DNA from: Prunus persica
Lineage: Eukaryota; Streptophyta; Magnoliopsida; Rosales; Rosaceae
Length of the DNA stretch: 64,000 nt
Direction of reading: 5' to 3'
NCBI RefSeq assembly: GCF_000346465.2
Contig: NC_034015.1
Coordinates: 14,987,507 to 15,051,506, forward strand
The first letter of the stretch is position 1, and the number at the start of each line of letters is the position of its first letter. Under the pieces are notes generated by a model, which had not been told where the DNA came from, did not search any database, and saw only the letters and a list, made by a program, of their open reading frames with translations. The position numbers and the translations under genes are program-made. This document shows positions 30,790 to 44,019 of the stretch, piece after piece.

Positions 30790-31370
30790 GTGAACCCACG
30801 TGAACTTCTGACTAACTAAACAATTCAGCATGTCTGCCAGCATTATATACACGTCTTTTGCCAATCAGAAATACCATTTGCTTTTCACATGTGGTGGATA
30901 GCTCGCATCGCAGTGTGTGGTGCTGAACGAACACACAGCGAAATAATTGTATAACTGAATTATTATGCACGTACTCTACTTCCTTTATTTGCTTATAAGT
31001 GACATGCAACCACAAAGTTCTGAGCAGAGCACTCAAGTCTTGCCCTGTTCAAAGCGGGAAAAAAAAGTTCGTTTTGAATTCACCAGGTACGTCAAGGCTG
31101 TGTTTGTTCCAAATTGGGGACATATTCAGCATAATGATGAGAAATTGAATTCGTATCTCTCCACTCATATTTTTCTGTTCTACTATTTTATGTTAAAGAA
31201 ATACCCATGCTTATCTTGTTATATCATCCATCCTAAAGCAAAGCCACCGTCTCCGCAGCAGATTCGGCGATGTCGTGACTTGTAGTTTGTAGGATTTGAT
31301 TTTAGGGTTTTTGTACTTTTTAGGCTATTTGTTATTTTGGGCCTACATTTTGTACTTGTACTTGAGCTTT
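30790..31370 (+). repeat. Duplicated block Y, copy 2
   Basis: Matches 18908-19335 in order, with an insertion near 31070-31190. It lies directly upstream of the promoter copy of the broken gene at 31581. Confidence 0.85.
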
Positions 31371-31580
31371 TTGTATTATCTGTTTGGTATTGACATATTC
31401 ATTCCTTCAACAAATAAAAAATAGCAAAGCCACCGTCCTACTTAAATAAATCAATTACATAATATTCGATTTTCTGTGTTTGTTTATTGTTGACCAATGG
31501 GGTAGCCATTTTATATCACTATAATCAAACACCACCAAGAAAACCTTTCAACACTGTGTGAGGCAATCAATCTGGGCAAA

Positions 31581-31905
31581 ATGACTCAGATTCGGCATAT
31601 CTCCACAAGTACCATCCGACCAACAAATCATAATGATCAGCTAAATCATAGAATTCAGTTGACTCCATGGGATTTGAGACTAATCCAACTTGATTATATC
31701 CAAAAGTGGCTTCTCTTTCAAAAACCGACAGAGCAACAGCTTGATACAACACCTACAAGCCACTCTTTCTCAAACCTTGAACATCTTCTACCCACTTGCC
31801 GGCCGCCTAGCCGTGATCGAAAATGAAGATAACACCACTTGTTTTTACATCCACTGTAATGGCGATGGAACCTTGTTTGTTGTCCATGCAGCTGCTGATC
31901 GACCC
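31581..31905 (+). pseudogene. BAHD acyltransferase, truncated copy of E type
   Basis: Starts normally (MTQIRHISTSTIRPTN), then loses frame near 31735, where about 10 bp present in E is missing. It resumes in a second frame (NSLIQHLQATLSQTLNIFYP) to HCNGDGTLFVVHAAAD, with a further small duplication in FVVH. Homology stops at about 31905, before the HXXXD motif; unrelated DNA follows. It retains an E-like promoter but cannot make an enzyme. Confidence 0.9.
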
Positions 31906-32093
31906 ATCTCTGTTAGAGAGATAGTACGTATGACTATCATTTTTGAATTATTATGTAGAGCCATTTGCTATTTGTGATGGTACAAAACTAAATTATTGTA
32001 CGTCACCAATGCATTCATTGGATTCTGGTTGAATTTCCCTTGATATTTGAATTCTGGTTGCCAGTACAAGTGAGAATTATTAAATATGCAACT

Positions 32094-32118
32094 TTATATA
32101 TATATATATATATATATG
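32094..32118. repeat. (TA)n microsatellite
   Basis: About twelve TA dinucleotides between two broken acyltransferase copies, in a 300-bp spacer without other features. Confidence 0.85.
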
Positions 32119-32230
32119 TTCTTGCAACCACCAAACCAAAGTAAGTCACCAAAGTAAGTTGGGACACATTTATATATAATTGTGTTTGCTGTCCACATTG
32201 TGGGAAGAAATAAAAACACAAAAGAAGAAA

Positions 32231-33554
32231 ATGAATCAGATTCGGCATATCTCTACGAGTAACGTTGGACCAACATGACTCCATGGGATCTGCGATGCCT
32301 CGAAATTGATTATATCCAAAAGGGGATTCTCTTCACCAAACCAGCAGAGGAAGAACACAGCAACGGTTTGGTGCAACACCTCAAAGCCTCCCTTTCCCTT
32401 GCCTTGAATGTCTTCTACCCGCTTGCTGGCCGTCTGGCCGTGACTGAAAATGAAGATAAAACCACTACTTGTATTTCCATCGACTGCAACGGGGCAGGAT
32501 CCCACTTTGATCATGCAGCTGGTGACAGCGTCAAGGTGGCTGAAGTCCTTAACCCTGTCTACATTCATGATCACGTCGTCTGCAACCTCTTTCCCTTGAA
32601 TGCAGTTCGGGGCTATGAAGGCGTTTCGAAACCATTGCTCGCAGTGCAAGTAACTGAGCATGTTGATGGCATTTTTTATCGGCTGCAGCATAAACCATGT
32701 GGCTGCGGACGGTACCTCATTCTGGCATTTTCTTAATACATGGTCTGAAATCGCTCGTACTGGTACTGGCTCTGATATAATTTCTCAACCTCGCCCTGTA
32801 TTTGGCCGTCATGACTTTTAAGATAGCCTGACTGATCTCCCAATTCGTCTGCCCTTCCCCTGCAATGAAATCATGAGTAAGCAGCATATGGCTGCACCGC
32901 CTTCTGATTCTTCAAAAAGGGCAGTGTTTCATTTTTCCAAAGAGAAAGTAGCAGAGCTCAAGGCAAAGGCCAATGCTGAGATGGGCACCAATAACATCTC
33001 ATCTCTTCAGTCACTCATGGCTCATAACTGGCGAGCCACAACGCGTGGCAGACGTCTCCACCCTAACCAAGAGGTTTCTTATCTGACTGCAACGGGGTTG
33101 AGGCAAAGATTGAAGCAGATGTTGCCAAAAGAGTATTTCGGAAATGCGGTTCTAGGCGTTACTGTGAGGTATACTGCAGGTGAGCTCATGCAACATGGAC
33201 TAGGCTGGGCGGCTTCCCAGATAAACAAAAGCAATTGCTTCCCTGACACCTGAACAAGTAAGCAAGTATTTGGAGAATTGGGTGAAAGCACCAACATTTC
33301 TTTCGATTCAGTGGGATCCAAAATCTGTGGGACTGCTCACCGGAAGCTCGCCACGGTTCAATGTGTATGGCAATGATTTTGGGTGGGGAAGACCGGTTGC
33401 CGTGCTATGCGGAGCTTCCAACAACATGAATGAGAAGTTCACTGTCTTTCCTGGGGCAGAAGAAGGGAGTATTGATTTTGAAGCTTGCCTTTTGCCTGAG
33501 ACTCTACAAGCTATGCTGGATGATGCAGAATTCACAGAGTCTGTGATCACCTGA
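32231..33554 (+). pseudogene. BAHD acyltransferase, near full-length but disrupted
   Basis: Begins MNQIRHISTSNVGPT, then hits TGA and lacks about 15 codons before TPWDL. It stays open to VTEHVDGIF, where one extra T breaks the frame exactly before the HXXXD active site (the restored sense would be an H-V-A-A-D type). A stop follows GRHDF, a frameshift follows SQINK near 33230, and the end (DFGWG, then AEFTESVIT) is intact. With at least four independent lesions it is dead. Most of the coding sequence is still recognisable and undeleted, so inactivation is fairly recent. Confidence 0.92.
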
Positions 33555-35731
33555 ACTATGTATTGACGTTGGTGAGTACCATAAAAGGATCCAATCCAAC
33601 TTTAATTTGGTCACATATATTATATATTAGATTGAGAAGAAAGTTGGTGTAATTTGGATCCCATTTTTTCTTTTTTCTTTTTCATATGTTCAACTGGCAC
33701 AGCTGCAGAGACTTGAAAACTCATATGTAAATTTTCTAATTTTACTATTTAAGATCATTTGGAATTCAAGTGCTCAAGAAAAACAAAGTAGTACTTCAAA
33801 TTCACTCATAACCAAAAATATATTTATTAGTAAGTCAAATTCAAAATCTCAGGTTTTAATACGACTACTACACATCCAATGGAACCCAAAAACAAAAAAA
33901 CTATATTTCTATATCTCCATCTGAAACACACACACGCATATCTTACAATCAAATTTTCTTTTTCGTTTTCTGTTTTGGGAATATCATGAAGTTATTTTAA
34001 AAAAAGGATGCGAGCATGGCATCATTCGAAAGAGCTGAGGTAATAAAAGCCAGTCGTATATCATTTTTTAAAAAGTTTTTCCGTCTGCCATTTACTTCAT
34101 TTTGCTAATATGTCTCTTGAGCTTGACCCTTATTTTTGGTATTTTGTGTCCAGATTCCATCATGTTTGTTAATCATTGTACAAGCAGTAAAGCTACTGCC
34201 CTATTTAAATAAAGATCTGATTTTGATTGTGTTTCCTTCTTTTCGGCCGAGGTGGCTGACGGAAGGAACTCTTGGTACTTCTTCTTCAAGTTGCCTAGGT
34301 GTGTCACCACCAAGCCACCAAATAGCTTGGATGGAAAGGTTGGATGGTAATGTTGCACTTCTGACTTCTGATCAAGTGACTGATCAGCCAAGCAACGAAC
34401 CTTCTCTTAGCCTAAGTTCTTTCACTTCCTCAAGGTCGAGGATGGTTAAACTTCATATGGATGTTTTTGTGATTTTTAGGGCTTTTAAGTAAAAACAATG
34501 CAAATAAATTAAAGATGTGATTGAACTAAAGACAAGAATTAAAGTGCGATAAAGTATATCAAAGCGATAAGTAAACATAAAATAAAGTAAGAGTGAGATA
34601 AGAATGATAAGAATGATAAACTAAATTAACTTGAAATTAGACTTAATGAAAATTCGCTAACAATGAAAAGTAAGGCAATTGAAATAAACTTGAATTTAAA
34701 AGACAAGAAAATGTAAATTGAAAGAAAGTAAACTTACACTAGGAAAAGGAAGAACTTGCTACACTAAATGCTTAAAAAGTAAAATCCTAAGTCTAGGGAA
34801 AGAAAAAAAGTGTGATATGAAAAATAAGTTGGTGTGTTTGATGATGCGTGTCTTCTCCCTTTGTCTGATGAGGTTTATATAGGAGCAGCTGCCAGCCCAT
34901 GAGTTGGCCATTAAATTGCCGAGGTCAACTCTTTTGAAACTCCTTCCGTCTGAGGCTTCCCAAATCCATGGGATTGCTTTGATTGAGATAATTTGTTTGC
35001 TTGATTTTCTCTTCTTTCATAATACTCCAGATTATCATCACTCCCCTTGATCTCTTTCCTTGTAAGCCTCTGTCATGTGCATGCAATTCTTCGAAAATCT
35101 TGGGTTTGGATCTGTAGATTGGGCTTGGACCTCCGGATTTTTAGATTTGCATTTGGGGCTTGGCTCCACATTGGACCATCTTTGAGCTCTCCAAATATTC
35201 GGATATCGACCACAGGTTGAGTTCTCCAAATATTCAGATACTGGAGATTCTAGATTTGGTTGAGAATCCACAGAAGTTGCCGTGGGAGCTCTAAGATCCA
35301 CCTAGAAAACTGTCATATTTATTTATTAATATATATGCCATAGCCTTTGACTATTGAAGTCAAGAACTCTTACAAAAACTTGTGTTTTCTTCTCATAGAC
35401 AATTGGAGAATTTATTGGCCATTTGAGATTTTGGCAAATTATAGTTGGTAGATTGGAATTGGCGGCATTGCTCCCATCCCTTTGGCGGAATAGGTTCGGT
35501 GGATCTCACTCTTGGCAGATTTCATCTAGGCCGTTAGCATTTCTCCACGGTGGATTGGGTGAATTTTGACCATCCCAAACAGATTGGTTGGGTTTGTTTA
35601 TTTTTGAGTCTTAGTCCAAGACACTAGAAAAATGGCGTAGCCTTCTAACCATACTCACAACAGTGTCATCATTCAACGTTTAATGTTGTGGTCTAGTCTC
35701 AGTGTTGTCCACTTAAACTGGGAAAATAAAA
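33555..35731. other. Spacer between two acyltransferase pseudogenes
   Basis: 2.2 kb without a supportable gene. 34480-34830 is purine-rich (AAAGTGCGATAAAGTATATC-like) and resembles LTR or internal retrotransposon DNA. 35150-35260 has two copies of GAGYTCTCCAAATATTCRGATA about 50 bp apart. The open frame at 34136-34492 shows no known domain. Confidence 0.4.
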
Positions 35732-37092
35732 ATGGCTCAGATCCCGCAGATGTCGACAGCTATTGTCCGGCCAACAAGCCATGATCACTTAAAGCAGAGA
35801 TTAATTGAGTTAACTCCATGAGATTTGAAACTAAGCCAAATTGATTATATCCAAAAGGGCTTCTCCTTCGAAAATCGACAGAGTCAGAACAGAGCAACAG
35901 CTTGATACAACACCTAAAAGCCACTCTTCCCAGACCTTGAATATCTTCTACCCGCTTGCTGGCCGCCTAGCAGCTGTTGAAAGCCAAGATAAAGCCGGTA
36001 CTTGTTTTTCCATCAACTGTAACGGTGATGGAGCTCTTTTTGTTCATGCAGCTGCTGATGGTATCAAGGTGGCTGATATCCTTGACCCTGTTTTATATTC
36101 CAGATGACATTGTCTCCAACCTCTTCTCCATGAATGGGGTTTTGAACTACGAAGGGGTCCCAAAACCATTGCTTGCAGTGCAAGTAACTGAGCTCGTTGA
36201 TGGCATTTTCATAGGTTGCACTATGAACCACTGTGTTGTTGATGGATCATCATTCTGGCACTTCTTTAACACTTGGTCTGAGATCTCTTGTTCCGGCTCT
36301 GATGAAAATTTTCAACCCCCTCCCGTTTTCGATCGTCAATTTCTTGACGGTGTATTTGATCTTCCAATTCACATACGCTTCTCATACAGTAAAATACCGG
36401 ATAAGCTTAAATCCTCCCATCTCATTAAATTATTTGCAAACGGTATTTCATTTTTCCAGGGAGAAAACTGCACAGATAAAATCCAAGGCCAATGCTGAGA
36501 TGGGCACTCATAACATCTCATCCCTTCAAGCACTCATGGCTCATCTTTGGCGAGCCGTAACACGTGCCAGTCATCTCAACCTTGATCAGGAGATTATCTA
36601 CAAGATTGAAGTAGGATTGAGGCAAAAATTGAAACCTCCATTGCCCAAAGAATACCTTGGAAATGCGCTTCAAGGGGTTCATGTGAAGTCCACTGCAGGG
36701 GAGCTTTTACAACATGAACTAGGCTGGGCGGCTTTGCATATAAACAAAACGATAGCTTCCTTGACAGCTGAACAAGTGATGAAGGTCTTAGAGGATTGGG
36801 CAAAAACCCCTACAGTAAGTTCAAAATTGAGGGAAAACATCCCAACAAGTACTACTAGTAGCATTTTTTCATTGCTCACAGGAAGCTCGCCGCGGTTCAA
36901 CGTGTATGGTAATGATTTTGGATGGGGAAGACCGGTTGCTGTGCAAAGCGGATCTGAGAACAAAATGAACGGTAAGTTAACTGTCTTTCCCGGGCTGAAG
37001 AAGGAAGTATTGATTTTGAAGTTTGCCTTTTGCCTGAGACTCTACATGCTATGGCAGAGGATGCGGAGTTCATGGAGGCTGTGCTCACATGA
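35732..37092 (+). pseudogene. BAHD acyltransferase, disrupted distal copy
   Basis: Starts MAQIPQMSTAIVRPTSHDHL. The invariant Trp of LTPWDL is a TGA (35819-35821), followed by small indels near 35870-35935. The N-terminal domain resumes ([14 protein letters not shown]) with one extra T near 36093. HXXXD is present as HCVVD and matches A/B more than C-F. A shift occurs near 36445 and a one-base loss near 36990 in the FPGAEEGS block. The DFGWG motif survives. At least five lesions make it non-functional. It is the last copy before CLF. Confidence 0.92.
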
Positions 37093-38212
37093 AGAAGTAC
37101 ACTCCTGTATATTTTTATGTTAACTTGCAAATCAAAGTTTGTCCATTTGCTTAAACAGCCAAAGGTTCTTAAGTAGATGAATCAAAGCATCTCTAATAAG
37201 TAATTTATCAAAAGCTGTCCTTATTGTGATTTTTAGTTTCACAATTCCAGTAAGCTGTTCATTTGAAACCCATATCATAGCACACTCCTACTTGAACATA
37301 AATTTGGCAAACCCTCTGTTTGAACGACATCATTGATTGAACAATAGTTTTCTTTAACGGAATGTTAAACAGAGAAGTTTATGAATTTAAGGGGATCGAA
37401 TTATAAAACACAAAGTTAAGCAGATCATAACAGAAGAAATCATAGCACAAAATCTGTATCCTATAAGATATACGCCCATGACAACTTTTCAAATCACACA
37501 CGAACTTTCAACATATTTTTTTTAACAACCAAGGACATTCAATATGTTTTTTTTAACAATAAAAGACAATTTACATTCAATCTTGTTCATGTCAGAAGTT
37601 AAATTAATGGCTTGAATTAATTTGGAAAAAAGGACAACTTTTCTTTCTATATATGTATAGCCCTCAGACTATATGCACATTGGAACAACCACTTTTAAGT
37701 CCTTCGGCCTTTATATAAATAGATAAAGGCAGACATATGGATTTTATTTCTGTTTATGGATTATTACTCTTTTATTTAAAATCTTGAGAGTTTATTAGTT
37801 TATTTAGAAAATCTAAAATACGTAGAGCACAGTAGACAATTCAAAATAGACGGTGACTTTCCTTTTCCCCCCAACTTATTTAACTTTTTCCCATTACCAA
37901 ACCCACCAAATAAATTACCTTTTTTTGAAATTTCCAACCCATAGAATTAAAAAAGAATACAATTCATATTCAAAAACAAAAACAAAAGCAATACGTCTCG
38001 TTAAAACGACCGAAAATCCAAAGCCGGACCCTCCCAAATTGAGACGTGACTAGGGTTTCAAGCCCGACCCGCCAAAATTCCTCTCTTCCCAAACCCTAAA
38101 CCGTATAATTCCTCACACTCTTATCCGGAACATCCTCTGTATGAATCGGATGCGATCCGAACCGCAATTGAGTTTCGGGTCCGAATAACCTTCCCGAGCT
38201 TCGTCTCCGACA
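37093..38212. other. Spacer and 5' UTR/promoter of CLF
   Basis: AT-rich to about 37980. The last 200 bp become GC-richer and contain ACTAGGGTTTCAAG and CCAAACCCTAAACC, telo-box-like AAACCCTA motifs common in promoters of growth-associated plant genes. The transcription start probably lies within 38000-38150. Confidence 0.5.
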
Positions 38213-41200
38213 ATGGCGTCGAAGGCTTCGCCTTCAGCTTCTGCCAATAGATCGGAGCCTCACCAGGAACCTCCGGTATAAGCCTTCGGTGCTTTTGCAC
38301 GATCTCTTTCTCTCTCTAAATGCATGAAAACCCAGTTTAAATTCTGTCATTACTGGAAGGTCTTATATTTCTGGTCAATGTGTGTGCCTAAACACACACA
38401 TATATATATTGTGCATATATTTGTTTATTTATTTTATGAGAATTTAATAAATGGATGTAATATAGGTGCAATTATGTATGAATTTTATCAATGTGGGTTG
38501 GTAAAGAGGGATAATTAGCAGCATTGCTTATTTGGTTTCTGCTTCAGTTAGATTTTAAGTGCCAATTTCAACGAGGTCATTTAAGTTCCAGTTCATTTAC
38601 CATGTACTTTCGACAAATATCTTCCAGCTTAGGAATGGTGTTAAAACATTGCCAGAATTGTTTCGCTGGTCGAGGATTCTAGCTGTATTCTTTTTCTCTT
38701 CTTAGCTTGCATTTTTAAAAGTTTATTGCAACAGAAATTGTGGATATTCCTTTCTTGAAAAAATAATAAAAAGAGCACAGAATTATTGAGCTTTTTGTGC
38801 TCAACTTCTTGATAGATAGTGCTGCCTGATCTCTTGCAGCCCCTTTGTTCTGTGTTCATTCAAGTCCAGTGTGACTTTTACATGCTTATTCATTCTCTAC
38901 CTTTTGTCTGGATTTTTTTCCCTTCTATTTTAATGATTTAGGGTTTTTAAGTGGGCTCAAACTTGTCATCTATCTTGTACAGATGACGGCATCACAAGAA
39001 AACATGGATGTAACCCGGAAGGAGATTTCATTGATCATAGATTCCCTAAAGAAGCAAGTTGTTTCTAACCGGGGTACTTCCATTAAGGTGCATCCCTAAG
39101 GACCTTATGGTTATTGTTGCATTGGTATCAGAAAGTCATAGGACTTTATCAAGTTTTGTCATCATAATACGCGGTATTTGTTCTTTTGCAGAAAAGAATG
39201 GAGGAAAACAGGCAGAGGTTGGCTGGTGTCACTAACAATTTGTATAAATTGTCAATGGAAAGAGGAAGTAATAGGTTTATTGATATTGGCAAAAGTGTAG
39301 ATCTATTGACAAAGAGGCAAAAAGATGCATTTGCCTTGCAAAATGGAATTGATGTAAGTAAGGATGGCTCTCAAGAAGATGGCCATGGGTCCACAGCAGT
39401 TCTTCTAGAATCTAATGTTGCAGTCAAGAGTTCTGTTCGTCCTATCAAGCTTCCGGAAGTTAAAAGACTACCTCCTTATACTACATGGATATTTTTGGAC
39501 AGGTTCAACCTTCACATAATCTATACTTTTCATGATTTGAATTATATCTTTGTGTTGCATATCAATCTCACATGTGCACAACCTTTGTTTGCTTGTCTGA
39601 GGTGGAATTATATGTTTTACATTGTGGAACATAATAATTAATTTGTAAGTTTACTTATGAATTTTCGAGCTCTTCTACAAAGCTTCACCTAGTTACGATA
39701 TAATTTAATCTATGTTCACGGAAAGAGCTAGGAAAGAGAATGGAATCAGTGCATAGCAAATCGGTTACATTTCACTAAGCACCATAACGAGTTTGACATA
39801 TTCTTTTGTAGTTCGAAATTAATATCTTATGGACATTTTATTGAGTGACTAGTTGAAATAAATTTAGTGTACAAAAATAAACATTTATTATTATGTATTG
39901 AACACTTTGCTATAAACAAGATAAGATTCATAGTATTTATTGGATTCTTTTTCCTCTTCTTCTGCCTTGTTTGAAATTGAATCATGCAATTTTTAGACAA
40001 TGTTGCATGATTACATTCATCCATTATTGCTTTAAATATATATAATTTTTACATGCACCTGTTCAACTGTGTGTCATCATGCACTGAATTGAATTGGTAT
40101 CACTAAGCACCATAACGAGTTTCTCATATAATTGTGTTGTCCTTCTCTTTGCCTTTTCAACCTATATGAGCTTGTTCGAGATATTATGGTTATATTTTGG
40201 TTTGACGTATGGTGCAGAAACCAAAGGATGACAGAGGATCAGTCAGTGTTAGGTCGAAGAAGAATTTATTATGATCAAAATGGAGGTGAAGCTCTTATAT
40301 GTAGTGATAGTGAGGAGGAGGCAGTTGATGAAGAAGATGAAAAGAGGGACTTTGTTGAATCTGAAGACTACATACTTAGGTTGGTTTAACCATGTTAACT
40401 AATGTGATATACTTAGTGATAGTCCTGAACTTTAGTTGGAAGAGTCAAATTCTTTTTGTTATTGTCACTTGTTCCCCCCTTTCTTGGATGGGCACAGCCT
40501 CCTATTGTCTAGGTCAATTTTGAACGTACAACTGTGCAAGGGAAAGAGACCAAAAGGAAAGTCAATTTTTGTACCGAGTACAACTGAGCTAATTGAATTA
40601 TTTTGTAATTTTTTTCTTTTTGCGCAAACATGTTAATTTAAAATGACCTATATGTACAGTCCTCAGGCGCCACGTTTTCATCTTGGATTCACAATTTCAG
40701 TTTTATACTTATCCTTTATACATATGGAGAAAAGTGTATGTTCTTTAATACTGTTGTGCAAAGTGAACTAATTGTTCACTTGTCATTCCATTAAATTTAC
40801 CAGCATGGCTATAAAAGAAGTTGGCTTCTCTGATCCAGTGCTGGAGTCATTAGCACAGTGTTTCTCTAGAAGTCCTTCTGAAGTCAAGGTATGTCAGTTT
40901 CTTTTTTCTATATTACTGGACTACTTTGCCCACTCTGCCATGCTTCTGTCCAATTTATAACACGATAAAAACCAGTTAGTGTAAGCTTTGGTCCAGCCGT
41001 TTCCCATTTGCTTTGTGCTGGCTTTACAGAGATATGAAACACCATCAAACGTCTTATACAGGCAAGATATGATACTCTCGTAAAGGAAGAGGAGGCTGTA
41101 GGGGGTTGTAAAACTATGGATAATGAAGACATTTCACAAAATGGGAATTATTTTCTTGATAAAGATCTAGATGCAGCTCTGGATTCATTTGACAACCTAT

Positions 41201-43962
41201 TTTGTCGTCGATGCCTTGTAAGTATTCCTTTTGTAAATTCACTTGCATGTTTCTTTTTTAGTGATATTTTTTCTTAGTAGTTTCTCTGCTGTTTCTTTTT
41301 GGCAGGTGTTTGATTGCAGATTACACGGATGTTCACAGGATCTTGTCTTTCCTGTAAGTAATTGTTTAATAGCTGTCTGAATATGGGACCAGATTTTTAT
41401 ACCCTGCACTGATAAAGAAAAATATTGTCAGGCTGAGAAACAACCTCCTTGGAGCTCTCCGGATGCCGAAAATGCATCATGTGGTCCAAATTGCTATCGA
41501 TCAGTACGTGTGTTGTGTAGCTGGGAATGTTGTAAAGAATTGACAAACAAATGATTTATGTGGTTTCAAACTGTCTCATTTCAGGTACTGAAATCTGAAA
41601 GAATTGCTAGAGTGAGCTCTGGTGATGTTGAAGAAAAAAATGTCACATCATTAGATGGTGCTAGTGCTCAAACGTCAACGAGAAAGAAGTCTTCTGTTAT
41701 ATCTGCTAGAAAGAAGGTAAAGTCCGGCCAAAGTGAAAGTGCTTCATCTAATGCAAAAGCCATCTCAGAAAGCAGTGATTCGGAGAATGGACCCAGGCAG
41801 GATGCTACTCATCATCAAACACCCTCAAAGACTAAGCTAGCAGGAAAAAGTGGAATTGGCAAGAGGAACAGCAAGAGAGTTGCAGAGCGTGTTCTAGTTT
41901 GCATGCAGAAGAGGCAGAAGAAAATGGTGGTTTCAGATTCTGATTCCATTGTTAATGCTGGTCTTTGTCCAAGTGATATGAAGCTTAGATCAAATTCATG
42001 CAAAGATAATGAAGACACTAGTTCGTCTTCACAAAAAAATCTGAAATCTTCTACCAGTGGAGGGTTTAGGAGGATGGAATCACCTACCAAGGGCAGACAC
42101 AAAGTAGTTCAGGTTGATGTTCTTGATGGTTCATCAGATGAGATAATCGCTGATCCACCTGGCACTAGTAGTGATGACAATTTGAGGAAAGAAGAGTGTG
42201 TGGATGAAAACATCTATAAACAAGAATTAAGTGATGATAAAACATGGAAAACTATTGAAAAAGGCCTTTTCGATAAAGGCATAGAGATTTTTGGCAGGAA
42301 CAGGTCAGTGGATATAATTTGTATTTTCCTTCGATATATATACCATCTATTTTTTAAGTCTACATTCATAGATCATCCTTGCAAAAAATTAGACAAATCG
42401 GAAACCGTTTTGACATCCAATTGTGTCCTACAAAATCAATGAACACAGTACTTCAAGAAAGTACTAAAATTTCAATAACTCAATTGAGTGGTCAAATGAT
42501 ATCAGATTCAAGTGATTTTTTTTATAGAAATGATCTTTGAATGATTATCTAAAAAATAGACAATTTGGATTAGTGAAATACAATGCGCAGTGAGCCCTAC
42601 AAGGGTATCCTCCAAATAAGCTTATTTAAGGGATTTCTCAATGGAAGCTCTCTATTTTTGATGTGTATCCTTGAGTTTGTAATGTATAGCATCCTATAGT
42701 TACTAACCCAAAAAAGAAATCCTATAATGTTATAACTTGTAATCAATCTACAGTCTGATAAGTTCCTAAGGTGGATATATTACGTTATCAATTTGCCTGA
42801 ACTTTTGAAATATATGGTGTAATTGTGCTAGATGTAGAAAGTTTTCAATACTTAATTTACTTATTCCTGTCTCCTTATAATGGGTTTCACATCTCTCATT
42901 ACAGCTGTTTAATAGCAAGGAACCTTTTAAATGGTATGAAAAATTGCTGGGAGGTTTTTCAGTATATGAATTACTCAGAGAGTAAGATGTCCTGCCAAGA
43001 AGGTGATGCTGCAAATTCCCTTGTTGAAGGACATTCCAAGGTTGATTTTTATGGATTTATGATCTTTTTCTGCATATGCTTATCTGCTTATTGGCAGGAC
43101 CCTCCCTGCCCTAACAAGTAATTCTATTTTGAACTTTAGGGTAATAATGAAGCAAGAAGAAGATCAAGATTTTTACGTAGAAGGGGCAGAGTTCGTCGCT
43201 TGAAGTATACTTGGAAATCTGCTGCTTACCATTCAATCAGGAAACGAATTACTGAAAGAAAAGATCAGCCTTGCAGGCAGTATAATCCATGTACTTGCCA
43301 AACAGCTTGTGGAAAGCAGTGTTCTTGTCTACAAAATGGGACTTGTTGCGAGAAATACTGTGGGTGAGCGTTTATTTTCCTCTTAATTATTGTTGAAAAG
43401 GGTAGATAACTCAATTTCTTTTTCTAAACTTTGATCTTGGTCAGCAGCATTCCTCATTGATTTGCCATTGACTTGAGGGGATCCAATAATAATTCCGAAC
43501 TTTTTTTTTCGAACTTTTTTTTCTAGGTGTCCTAAGACTTGCAAGAATAGATTTAGGGGCTGTCATTGTGCGAAAAGTCAATGCCGGAGTCGTCAGTGCC
43601 CCTGCTTTGCTGCAGACAGGGAATGTGATCCCGATGTTTGTAGGAATTGCTGGGTCAGGTGAGCTTATAACTGATTATTTTTTTCTTTGGTGGAAAATCC
43701 TTTTGTATCACTTAGTAATGGGTTTGAACTATGATGCATGATATTATCAATGTGCTTTAGACAGCTCGTGCCTTATTGTGATTGGATTTATCTTTTGCTA
43801 AACGTTTAGTGTTGGGAACATTCAACTTTGCCATTTTTAAATTTATTATGCCTAAATAAGCTGTGGCTATATTATGGCTCTGGATATCTCTACAGTGTTC
43901 ACATTTTAGAATCAGATGGTTAAAATTAAGTGATGAGAAACTGAATTAAACCATTAAAAAGG

Positions 43963-44019
<57 letters not shown>

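Noticed and set aside
3272..37092. Naming array members EPS1 or giving them a salicylate function
   Set aside because: Synteny is suggestive only. EPS1 activity is reported as Brassicaceae-specific, and no diagnostic residue could be checked here.
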